Source of the DNA: Ficedula albicollis
Taxonomy: Eukaryota > Chordata > Aves > Passeriformes > Muscicapidae
Direction: 5' to 3'
NCBI RefSeq assembly: GCF_000247815.1
Contig: NC_021700.1
Span: 22,275,208-22,339,207, forward strand
Length of the DNA stretch: 64,000 nucleotides
The notes under the pieces are model-generated. The model was not told the origin of the DNA and ran no database searches. It saw nothing but the letters and a program-made list of their open reading frames with translations. The position numbers and the translations under genes are program-made. Of this stretch, positions 42,501 through 54,951 are shown one piece after another; within the stretch, counting starts at the first letter, position 1; each line of letters begins with the position of its first letter.

Positions 42501-45500
42501 TGATGGTCTACTGGAATTTATACTCAAGACAAATCCTGCCTGGACAGAGGTGTAGCACGTCATTTAAGTGATTTGCACGCCACCTGCACAAAAGCTAAGA
42601 ATGGGTTTCTCATTTACTCAGAGGGAAAGTTCATGAAATGTCCCATTTCCTATTAGTACTACCCTTATGGGTGATTTTCAGTGACAGCTTAGGCTCCCTG
42701 TTAGGCTGTGGGCTAGTGCATAACAAGTCCTGAAAAGCTTAGAGCTTTGAGGCCACAGCTGCAGGGGTGAGTGAGAGATAGCAGCCTGATAGGGACACAG
42801 AGATCTCTCACATATCCTTATGTTATTTTCCTTGAAATTAAAATAAAGAGTCGTCCCTAGTTAATAAGCTTTGAGTCAAACTTTCCTTTAGCCACAATGA
42901 AAGAACACTGCCATTAATCAGCTACTCATGTAACCACCACTGAAATCCTGGAAATTAGAGCTGAAATAAGAAGCAACCCTTATCTGAGTGCAGCTGTATT
43001 TTGCTTTCCTGCAATGCAAATGCATTTTTTACAAATATATTCCTGTATAATCCAAGTTTTACTTGTAAGGACTTCCTTCTGAAGTAATCAAACTTACATT
43101 CAAGGCAGATTTAAAAGGCTCCCAGAACACAAGCTGGGAAAATTCAAGCAAGACTAAAGCAGAAAGTATACGCATCATGTAAAATGATTTAAGGAAATGA
43201 AACGAGCTGTGCTAGAAAAACTACAACTAAGTAAGCTTTGTCTTCTAAGGATGTTTATGTGCTGCTCCATAACCTTCTCCTCAAACAGTTTTATTGAAAT
43301 AAACCCAGCTCCCTCCCTACTCCTCATCTGCCTACATCCACACCGTGAAGGGCAGCAGGTGGTGTATCCCAGACAGCCAACGCCAAAAGCAACGTGTAAG
43401 GGTGGAGCTCTGCTCACCGTGCCCTCCATGGGGTACCCATTTGATATTCTCTACCAACAAGGACCTGATTTTCAGAAACTTTGTAGAACTGCCCTCATTT
43501 TTCAGGTGTCTCCTTTTGTACTGCTCTTTCTTGAAATCTGCAAACAGCAATTGGAATGGAAGAGGAGGAAATGCCAATAAAAATAGGCAGGCATAGGATC
43601 AATGAGAGTGAAAAAGTCTTCCTCCTTTCAAAGATCTGGCTAAAACTGAGCAAAAGACTGGTTATTTATGAGACAGGATAGGATAGACACTCCCTGAGGT
43701 AAGAGACATGTTCTCAAACCACATGAAGAACAAGATCAGTGTTGCTGCTTAGCTTATTATTTTATGGGCTGTATGCTGACCCCACTTGTTTTTCTTTCCT
43801 TGACCTGGAAAACTGAGATGATGATTATAGGATCATTCAAGGACTTTGAATGTAATATAGCTTTTGAGGTTAGTGGGGAAGGAAGGAGAGTTATTTCCAT
43901 GTCTTGAACAGATAGCTGCTGATAGGTTTTCATTTGTGTGCCTAGTTACCTTAGAATGAATATTTTATATGCACTTGCAATCTTATGTGCTACTTGCAGC
44001 TTTTGCAGTGCTAAGCTAAAGACAGGCCACAATTATTGCAGTCCTGAGAAACAGCCCCTGTGACATTTAGCAGTCAGAGTAGTTGCATTGCCAGGCATGC
44101 TCCATAGTGAAGTGACAGGCAAATAACAAGCTGGCTGTCTGGCTGTTACATACAACAGATTAGTTGTCATGTTTTGGTCAAAATAACAAAGTATAAAATA
44201 TTTCTCTCTTTTTTGAAAACACAGTACATCATAATAAAAGACTGACTTCTCTCCACTCTTACATTAACAACTTCAATTTTATGGTTTTCTTAGGAAACAG
44301 TTTTAACCATCTGATAAAACAAATTATTTCTGCAGTATCTTATGTCCATAATTTATTTTGAGTTGCATGAATTAAGGTATTACTTGTATCTCTTCCGTCA
44401 TGATGAAAATTACCGCAGATGAATGTTACCCATTCACTTCATGGCTAAGAGAGTTTCATCAATGCCACCGTATGCTGCAATTTGCATTTGGATATATTGC
44501 AGCTGAAATGGGGCTAAAATCACGAGTAACTAGGCAACTCCTCTTCATATTCTGGGGGGTCTGTCTATTTCAGTACACGTATAGAGAATGATGCTAGAGT
44601 GGGCACACTACTGTAACAGAAATATTGCTAACCCTTCTTTAGATTCCATGAATGTGGCATCTCCTAATTCAGCCTCACAAACACACACTATTGTGCACCT
44701 CTTGTTCAGATTTTTAGAGAATTTAATTAGGTGTGTGATCAGTCTGTAAGTAGAATTCCCAAAGGTCATTTTGAGATGCTTGGATGGAAACAAAAAATCC
44801 ACAGCATTAAAAATAACTGTTTACATTCATTTTTTTAAAAGTCCAAAACTTTCTCTTAAACTCATAGAAACACAGGCATTTTGCCTCTTTTGGTACGTTG
44901 TACCTGAATTGTAAGATCAATTAAAATATTGTAATCAGTAAGAAATTGTAAGAAAAGTTAAATAGAATTTTTGCAAGCCAGAAAAATAGCAAAGCAAAAT
45001 CAACCACAACAAAATCCAGAGGACACTTTAAAGTTCACAAAATCCATTCTGTATGTGAGTTGTGAGCCACCTTTTTATTAAATCCAGCATAAAAGGTTTT
45101 CAAAATTTTTAGGTCATTATTGTGACACAGTTTTCCTGTATATTCTCCTGTTCACTCACTGTGCAAATGTACCACAAATACTTTTGTTGTATAATTTGAA
45201 CAATACAATCCTATAATGGAGACTTGCTTTGGTCATCATAAAGTAGTCATCACTTCTTATCCACTGAGTCATTTTCCAGGTTATTAAGAGCTGGCAGTCA
45301 CCAAGGAGTCCTTGTAAAACTGAATTTTCTGTCACTGGTGGAAAGCCCTTTCCAATACCTGTCACAAAGGCAGTTACAGAGTTGCAGCTATGGTGATTGA
45401 GGACAGAAGTGAAGAGAGGTCTGCGAGAAGAGAGAGAACTTCTTTTTACAGATCAATTACTACAGCTGGAAAAAACTTGACTGAGCTTGCAAAGCCCATA

Positions 45501-47400
45501 TCCCTCAGGTCAGAAACATTAGGTAGAAAATTAAATTCTAAATACTGATCAAATATGAGGAAGATGATGCCTAGTGAGTAGCAAAGAGTAATATTCTCAT
45601 TGGTCTTACTCTCATACTTGATGGAGGTAAAAAGGAGGTGCCCCAACACCAGGAATAACTTCCCAGCTCTGGTTCCTGCTAGGTCTTTCACCTTCTTCCC
45701 AGGACTAACTCTTTGAATTCAGCGGACACCCACAACCTAATCTAAAGCTGAAATAATATCTGAGCCTGCCACTACTTCCACTTCCAGCAGGGATGTATCT
45801 GCTTGTTAAAATTGGATTTCCACTTAGTTTTATGCGCCTTTTCATTAAGCTTTGTTGCAAACTTGCAAGGAACTTTTGTTACATAAAGAACAGTGAGCAT
45901 GCACTACAACAACCACTCAGTAAAAACAAACAATCTTTAAATGGCAAATGTGCGTGTCAAAGTTACTTCATGTGGGGAAATTTTCAAGGCTGGCTTCACT
46001 TTTCACACACTCAAAGCTAAACTACACAACCACCTAAGCTAGAGGTAGAGAGACCTCCAACTCCCACCTAGAAGTGCACTCACAGTCCCTCTGCCACTCA
46101 GCCAAACTGTTCTTCAAAGAGCTGGGAAGGTGACTTGAAGACAGACACATTAAAGTGTTGGGGTGAGATGCAGCCCCTCAGTTTTCTATGCCAATTTCCA
46201 TGCTATCTGGGGTCTCCAAAATGGGGATGAAGTGTTTGGTTTCTCTCAGATTCGCTGACTCTTGTTTTCTCTGATTTTTGATTTGGTTTGGGGATTTTTC
46301 TGTATGCAGTTGCTTCTGGTTTATTTTAGTTTTTTGGTTTTTTTTTTATTTTCCCTCAGAAATACATAGAGAGTATAGAAAACCCTTAAAACATGCCCAA
46401 GTCTTCAGATTAGTTTTACTTAGCGATGAGAGATGTTTGACCTAAGGACAAGAGTGTTTGCTCAAGCACATCAGATCCACCACTCATGGACATGAAAACA
46501 GCCAGTGACAGATTATGCTTCTGCAAAATAAAATCTCAGTAAAAGAATATATTTTCTCCTAGCATATATTTACCAGCTTGTACATTTTTGTTTCTGGTGA
46601 TGATGCAACAATGGAAAGCACATAAAACCCAAGCAGAACTGCTTCTTCAAAGCTTCCTTGTGTAATGACAAAAATTTTTTCCTGGACTGGAGAATGAAAC
46701 TGGAAGATGCTAATGCTGTATGTAAAAGAAAAAGAGGCATGAATTCCAAATAATATGGAAAGAAGCCTGTGAAATATTTAGCTTCAAAATGAAAAGTTTC
46801 ATACTATTAGACAATTGTTAAAGGATTGATGACAGTTCAGTTGTCAAAACAAAGAAACACCTGACATTGTATAAATGATACTCAAGCCCATCTCCATCTC
46901 AAAAATCTGTCATGTCCACTGTAAGATCACAGCAAAACTTTTTTAACAGTATTTATATCGGTTCAAGTCTCCTTGAAATGGCAGCCCTACCAACAAATAG
47001 TTACATCCTTCTGCAATTCCATGGGATTTCAGTAATCAATAGCAGTGCCTTGGGAAGAACTCCTGGGTGAAATGCAAAGGGTGTAACTTTTTCCCCAGTG
47101 TAAGAGGTACTTGCAGCATGATTAGAAAGACATTCTCCACAGCACACAGTTTTCAGTTCACTAAGAACAGCAAAAAGAGAGAAGCTGCTGTCCTGTGTTA
47201 GGCAGAGAGGGTTGGAAAGTGCGGCATTTCAGGAGCGTAATTTGATTATGTGAAATTTCACAACAGGTACAGATCCAATTTAAAAGTGGTCATCCACTGG
47301 GATGAAACAAAATCAATTTGACATTTACCAGCTGCACCGTAAAATTGACTGTTACTGGGACAGGTCGCTTTTGCAAAGTTAGCCATCAACAGATTCCTGT
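39572..47400. other. Unique non-coding sequence
   Basis: No supported gene. 39720-40075 is pyrimidine-rich, with a small CpG cluster near 39990-40055 in an otherwise CpG-poor window. 40110-40180 contains two GGATTA words 45 bp apart (bicoid-type homeodomain core), in a segment of high complexity. 47220-47395 is another stretch that reads like possible conserved regulatory DNA. These are impressions only. T-rich low-complexity runs occur at 40695-40730 and 46280-46350. Confidence 0.45.
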
Positions 47401-47540
47401 ATCTAAAGGCCCTGGTGTACAGACAGCAATGTGCTCTTGTAGTTTTTAAACCTGAAATTTAAAGTAGCCATCTAAAGGCCCTGGTGTACAAGAGCAATGT
47501 GCTCTTGTTGTAGTTTTTAAACCTGAAATTTAAAGTAGCA
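47401..47540. repeat. 69/71-bp tandem duplication
   Basis: The unit starting atctaaaggccctggtgtac and ending aaatttaaagtagc is present at 47401-47469 and again at 47470-47540. The copies differ by small changes around the 'gtacagacagcaatg' versus 'gtacaagagcaatg' position and by a 3-bp gtt insertion in the second. Differences between copies argue against a simple assembly doubling. Confidence 0.94.
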
Positions 47541-50500
47541 TAATAAACACGTGTTTTAGGTAAATGTTAGAACAGTGGATGACTTCTTCTCATGAAAAAC
47601 TACTGCATCCTTAAACTTGATATGTAATTGAATTCTATTGGTTTCTCCTCTTAAAAAATAAGTGTAACTAAAATCATGTGTGAAAATATGGCAACTTACA
47701 TTAAAGCTTAATAATATTGTGGCTTAAAAACATACTTAACAGTAACATTCAGGCAGTGAGTAGTTACTACCAATATTTTAAAGAAAGAAGAAAATAAATT
47801 AAACAAGAAAAAGACACTGCAGTTATAATCAGTGTGCTGGCTGATTCAGCCTTCTCAGAAAATGCAGAAAGATGGGGGTTTTTTTATTTTGTTTATTCAG
47901 CATAGGTCACATCAATGAGGCATTCTCTTGAACCAGAGAAACTGCAAGTTAAAAGGAAATTACACTTCTGCAAAAAATGGTGTGGGAGTCAGGAATCTAC
48001 TAATTCCACCATCTGAAGGAATGTAGATTCTATTCCGGCAAATGTCCAAAGCAACTAACTATTTATGGCTTCTAGAAAGAAGTTAGAAATCTGAAGAGAA
48101 GTTAAAAGCTCTGTATTAAATTAATTCAGTTCTGGAATGTTTCTTCTATTTACAAAATTGTCCTGCTTTAAATGCAGAAACAAAATAACCTTTTAAATGA
48201 AACCTTGATGCGCAAAGAAATGTTGAACGGCTCAGATGACAGTGCATTACAAAACCCATCTAGAGCGTCTTCACAGCTATCCTGGGAAAATGAGAGGGCC
48301 ACAGTTTTGAAATCCTGGATGGAAAATTAACACATTTACCTTCAATGAAGACATGCTTCTAAAAAGAGCAGGGGTAAATGTATTAAGGCGGCAGGTAGAA
48401 ATGTAGGCATACTGTAGAAATAGCAAAGAGGAAGTGAAGGGATTTACCTCTCAGGTAAATTGGAAATTATACAGGAAGCTATGTTTGATGGCAAGGCTGC
48501 ACAGACCTGCCTAAACACTTGGTTAACATTACAGAGACAATGTTCCTTCTTAGTATTACAGCAGAGAGAGAACAAGTTTCTCTTTGACCTCTTCTTAGAT
48601 TTTTCTCATCTTGGAAGTAAAAAGCTGTGTGACAGGATACTGTAATTTTGATGCAGAACAGTCTGACACATAAGACCCACAAGGCAGGCTATGATTCAAA
48701 ACCTTTTGAGACACAAGCAGCTCATCTGTGGTCAAAGCTGTCCAGCATGATTTTCTCTTAGTGTGAACTTCAGCCTTCCATCTCTCAGAAAATGTGAGTG
48801 TGACTTGCCTTATGTGCTTTACAACAAAGATCGAGTTGCATATTCCATGCCCCAGGCTGTGAGTGTAAGCATATTACGCCCATCACCCTTAAGTAGTTTA
48901 TTAATTACCTCACCCATCAGAAGAGGAAAGAGATGCAGAGTGTGGTGAAGTTAACTGGTTGCTTATTTGGCAAATTTGCACCTCCAAACATTCAGCTAAC
49001 ATGATGATGAGTGCAGGGAAAGAGTTTGTGAACATTCCATATTTTACCACTTAAAAAAACGCATATAGTGTAGTCCTGCTTCTACTATAGACATAATCAT
49101 TGTCAAAAACGGATAAACAATTCTTAAGCCTCCAATGTCAATACACCACAGGAAAACAAAGCTGGCAGCAAATACAAGTATGAATTGCATTAGGAAAGTT
49201 TCAGAGTCATTTATTTAGCATTAGTAAAATCAACAAAAGATTTAATCAAACAGACTTTAAAAGTAAACAGATCACAAATACACAGTTTCTGTTCCTTGTT
49301 AAGCTGAATGTATTTTCATTGCTCCATTCAAATGACAAGAAGCTTTGATTTCCCCCTGATAAGCAAATGGCCATCTCTTGGAAAGAACACAGTTTGAAAG
49401 ATTAATAGCTCACACATATATCTGATCTACTTTGAATTGATTCTGTGTGGTTTCTTCAAAGCAAATTTAAAGCTGAGAAAATGTTGAGGTGATGTAATTG
49501 TACAAGCCAGAAGTAATTTTGACCAGCAGAGTCTCAGCAAAGTAAGAGATGTTAAATAAAACACTTTGAGCTTCTCCAGTCTATTTTGAAAGAGTGAACT
49601 GAGTCACCCTGATAGAAGCAGAATATTTTCAACACTGTTGAAATAGAATTGATTGAACATCTCTGTATTTTGGATGTAGGTGGAGTTATCCTTAATCTGT
49701 ATTTAACTTTAATGCATTAAGATGATCCCTCATTCATAGTCATCAAGAAAAAGACTGTAGCTGTCAGTCAGAAATCCCCAGAACAACAAGGAGAAAGCTG
49801 ATCAAAACCTGATATTTCCCTTGAAACTAAACAAGGAACAATGGTAGCATACTCAGAATGGCTCTGAAAGGATAGGGCTTCTGAGGCATACGTCAAAAAT
49901 CCAAATTTTGTTCCTAATAAACAGCACTTCATGCCATGTGAATTCTAAATTTTATTAAACAGTGACTTAATACAAATAAAACTGATCTGTGGAGAGTTAT
50001 ATAAACATCCTACTACAATTAGCCTTCACCATTTTCCATTGTAAATGTTTGTAGGAATATCCACTCTTACCACACTGGCTGGAGGCCAACTACCAAAGCT
50101 ATACAAATGCATTCAAGACAAGAAAATCCTAGGATATAAGTCCTTGGTAGTGCTTATTCCCACCAGAACTTGCTGTCCCACCAGGACTTTGGCTTCTAGC
50201 AATGAGGACATTACAATAACATTCACTAAAATCCTTCTTTTTACCTAGAAAAAACTGCTTCCTGCATCTTTCCTAGCAGTATAGCTCAGGGTTAGTACAT
50301 CAAGACAGTTTGAACACTGCAAACACTCTATAATTTAAGTTTTTGTTACAGGTCAACACTAGATATTGTTTAGGGGGGAAAAAAGAGAGCCCATTCTTTC
50401 TAGACTGTTTTGCTCACATATTCTTCTTCAACCTTTCTCTGTTTTGTCAAGTTGTAGAAAGTCATTCCATGCTCTCTTCTGTGTTCAGAGACAGACAGAG

Positions 50501-53500
50501 CTCTCCTCTGCTGAGCAGAGTTCTGTGTCCTGTGGTCTCCTGACCAACCAGCTTCTGCAAGGAGGTCCAGTCTCTAGCAGTTCTACCTTATTTAAGTTCA
50601 GGAAATTATTTCCTGTGTGACTGATTTGAAAGAGACTTAAGCAGCACTGACTTGTCCATCACTGACAGCCTCTCCTTTCTCTTGGCCACCACTGCTAACA
50701 GTACCACCCACCCCCCCCACCATTTATATGCTACCTTTAATTTTACTCCACTGTTCTACTGCTCTTCAAAATAATGCAATTTTGTTTTCAGTCTTTCTTC
50801 TCTTTTGTTTTTCTTAAGCTTGTACCAGTGCTGTCACGATTCCATTTCCCACGCCACTGAATACCTTCTTTAATTTCATCAGGGCTTTTTATTTCCTCTT
50901 TTCTATATATTTGAAGCATCCTCTCCACCTGCACTCTTCTCTGTCTCTTCATGCCTTATTTCCCTTCATGGTTAGTAGAATGTTTTATCTGTTACAAAGC
51001 ACCACAAACACTCAAGCTGCTATATAAATTACATAATGTGCCAATGAAAATAAGGGAAAGAAAATACTGCAGGCTGAATAGTCACTGCTCAGCTGCCAGA
51101 GCTTTCTTGTTCCTTCAGAGCTGCTGCAAATGTTGACTCCCATTTATATCCACTTGATTGACCTGCTGGCACCGCAAAAACGGTCTAATGTGGTTTAGCC
51201 ATAAATCTGAGTCAGGCCACAGTTCTGCAGTGCAATGGTCTCTCTAAACACAGTCCTATTCAACGGGCTTGCAGCACGTGGGGTTGGTGAGAGGGTTACC
51301 CACCAAAAGAGTGAGGCTGCACCTCTGTGTTTCCCTTGCAGTTGCATGGATAGGGTGCTGTGTCTGGTCTGGGCCAGGAGCTGCTCCTCTGCATGTTCTC
51401 AGAAGCTGTGCTCCTTGACTTGGAGATGGCAAAACTGTACAGCAGCATACGTCAGTACCAGCCACAGCTCCTTAAACAGACACACTTCTTTGTTTTATAA
51501 CTTACAGTTCTCTACCATAGAGAATCATCCCCTGCCCTTGCCTCCCCCCTCAACCCTTAATATTTCATCAAGCAAGCCATCTCCTGCAGCCATCCTTCCA
51601 GTGTCCAACAGCAATGCCTTTTCACACTGTAGCAACACAAGTGGCTTGGGCAGGATGACAGACTGCAGCAGATAGAGCCATGAACATCTCAAAACATGAC
51701 CAACAGGACCCCAGCTAAAGAGCACATGGCTCAGACTGATAAAACTGTTTTTGTGATTTATATTCTCTTTGAAATGTGTCCATAAAACTCTCAAAATAAA
51801 ACATGCTATACAAAAATAGTACACATTTTGCTATGCAAAAATGGTATGCTCTACTTCCTATTTTAATGCTACTGGAAATCATCCCAGCTTAACATCTCAT
51901 CTCACAGGGTGTAGATAGTGGGAAGAAGTCTTTGCCATGAGATTCCTTGTGAGGCCAGCTCTCTAAGCTGCAGAAAAGAATTGCACATTTAGATGTAAGG
52001 GCCTCCACAGATGAGGTGTCCAGTGTGCTAGCTCTAACAGTCCCAGAGTGTCCAGGAATTGAATCTTTTTCTGAGCCTTGTGTTTGGTGTGCCCTTCTCA
52101 TTGGGCACACAATGCTATGCCTTAAACTTTCCTAATTAAAGCTCCTTTCCCAGACCTGTTTTCTCACTATGCCACTTAATGAACATGAACATGAGTCCTG
52201 TTTACTCAGCTTTATGATAAAATGTATCCAGTGTATCTTAAAGTGTGTGTCATCATAGGAAAAAGGGAGAATTGCCATGGTTTTACCATAGGTGCAAAAC
52301 TCTTATTTCACAAGGAACAGTTTTTTTCTTTCTTTTTTTTTTTTCTTTCTCTTCATTTCTTTTTCTGCTGGCTAAAACTAGATTTTTGTTTTTCATTGAC
52401 AATTAGGAGCATGAAGATTCACAGGATATATATTGTGTATTTTTAATCCCTTGAGAAACCTCTTAAAGTCTCCATGATTACCAAGAAGCAGAGGCCATAG
52501 AGCCCATAATTCTGAAAGCATATCTCTTTCACACCTACTCTTGTCTTGTCCATTTCAGAACACTTTGTGAATCCTAAAAATAGCCAGAAATAAAGGTCAC
52601 AAGAATAAAGGTTTAGGGAACCTATCTGTCAGTGCAGTAAATCTTGCTGCCAGTATTTGTAATTTAATTCTGCATTTTACTCTCATATTCACATCATTAC
52701 TTCTGATATGTAAAAAAATATTCTAAATAATACTTAGAACAACCTCATGAACTCCAGAGTATATCCAGTCATTCCTGTGGAGCTGTAATTACTGAGATTA
52801 GCACTGCAGTAGTTACTTTTTCTCTGGGGAAGGCACAGTCCTTACAGCTTTACTGGGACTGGCAGGATGTGGGCTGTTGCTTGAACCCTAAGCTGCTAGT
52901 CACCACCACTCAGCTGAGGAAGTGACCATGAACAATTCTTTTTCCTTTCAATCTGAAGTCAAAGAGATTAGTTAACCCACAACAGGGAGGGAGTGTGAAT
53001 TAACCTGACTGCCTTGCCCCAGATGGATTAGGCTCACTCACAAGCTCAGCTGTAGAGACTACAAAGATGGTCTCTTCCCTTCTGCTCTCTGCATTTTAGC
53101 TGTTAGATTCATCTTAGCTTGTATCTCTATGTCATTTGCATAGACCCCATCTGTCGTCTAGACAGCACCCAGGAACTCAGAGCTGCCCAGCAGAGTGGTC
53201 TCTCTCCTAGCCCTTGGCTTCAAGAAAGTCTCTGGAAAGGTTGAATGTCAAAGGATTGTCAAAGCCGTACACAGATGAGGAGTTACAAATCTGGGTTGGT
53301 TGCAAGCTGTGCTTAAGAAGGTGAATAAACTTGATAGGCAGTATTGTCACAAATTCACACTTGCTTTTTATAACCTCGTAAAATCTTTGCAAGATATGAC
53401 TTTACCATAAGACAGTAAAAGTGCCTAAATTCCCCATTCATCAGACAGTAAGCTAAACTTCCATAGGGTTCAAGGTAACTTCCCAGTACTAGACTTCTGA

Positions 53501-54575
53501 TGTTTAAAATTAATAGCACCTCAACACTAAGCTGCATGCAAACATAGCAGTGCCATTGAAGGGCCATCATTCTCACCCATATTTCAGTCAAGGGAGACAA
53601 TAACATCTATGTGCCTCTCTACACCACACAGTAGAACACAGTGCAGAGACTTCAAAGCAGCTACAGGCATAATAACTGTCAAGAGAGACCTGTAGTCACT
53701 TCAGCACTTTAGGTCAGGGCAGAAAATACCTTGTGTCCAGACCTGCTTTTGATAACTGCATTGGTGTTTTTTTCTCAGCTCTGAACTGCTTGCACAGTGT
53801 CCATTGCACTGGGTAGACTACAACCATGTCTTGTAGCCATGAACTGCAGTTGAGTATGGACATGTCCTTTTAGGAGTGTGCTCCCACAGCAGGCACACCT
53901 TCGCCAATGACACCAAATTCCATGAGATGGTAGATGTGCAGCAGCAGGCACCACTGTCACATGCCTGTTGCCCATGATAGCCCCCTGGTGATACCACGCT
54001 TTGGCTTATTGCAGTTCTGCTGGGTGACATAGATTCTACTCATACCAATGGATTCAGACTTAGATTTGTGCTGAACTGACCCAAATTTACAAGTTCTGAA
54101 TTTCCATTTGGCATTGCCAAAATGGAGTGCCTTGATGGAGTCAAAAGCAGGATGTCTCCTGCTCTTATTTGCTTACCTGCTGCTCTTGTTAAAGTTTACT
54201 TACCTGATGGAACCAGAGAAAGTGTTGATTACACTTATTTGAGAGCTATACTGTCTTATAGTGAGGTTAGATGCCCTTCTGAATTATCCCAGCTGGATCC
54301 TGAAAGCTACTCCACACCCCACTGATATCAGCATCATCAAATTCATCCTAGTATTTGATCTAGTGGGAAGGCAGCAAGTTACATGATGATGTTCTCAGTG
54401 AAGTGGACATTAATAATGCAGGGATTTTAGTTGGAATCACCATATCTCAACTTCCACGACATGTTTAATTCCCTGGTTTTTTAAGACTTTAATTTTTACT
54501 AAGGCTCCACCCTCAAAGAATAAGTCATCTATGAAAGAGAAATCTCTGAGTCTCCTTCTGTGCTTCAGGAAGTGT
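47541..54575. other. Unique non-coding sequence
   Basis: About 7 kb without recognisable genes or transposons. A pyrimidine-rich low-complexity run lies at 52320-52370 and a short C run at 50711-50718. The segment 49190-49450 has high complexity with several AT-rich homeodomain-like and TTTGAT words, and could be conserved regulatory DNA. The frame at 51235-51675 (146 codons) has no recognisable domain. Confidence 0.45.
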
Positions 54576-54951
54576 AGGGACCACTCCATCAACCTGTTGC
54601 TGAGGAACAACTAGGAGGACTAGAGCCCTGCTGCTGTTCAGGTACATGAGCCTGGCAACATCAGGCGTTAAGGAAAGCATTGTTTCTCTCTCTTTTCAAG
54701 GAAAAATCCGTGCCTGATTGCTCATGAGTAAGCACCATCTGTCCTTTCCCCTGCTCTAATGCCAGGGACCACTCCATCAATCTGTTGCTGAGGAACAACT
54801 AGGAGGACTAGAGCCCTGCTGCTGTTCAGGTACATGAGCCTGGCAACATCAGGCGTTAAGGAAAGCATTGTTTCTCTCTCTTTTCAAGGAAAAATCCGTG
54901 CCTGATTGCTCATGAGTAAGCACCATCTGTCCTTTCCCCTGCTCTAATGCC
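54576..54951. repeat. 188-bp tandem duplication
   Basis: The unit at 54576-54763 is repeated at 54764-54951 with a single c/t difference (aacctg versus aatctg near the start). It begins agggaccactccatcaa and ends tgctctaatgcc. There are no bases between the copies. I do not recognise the unit as part of a known element. Confidence 0.96.
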
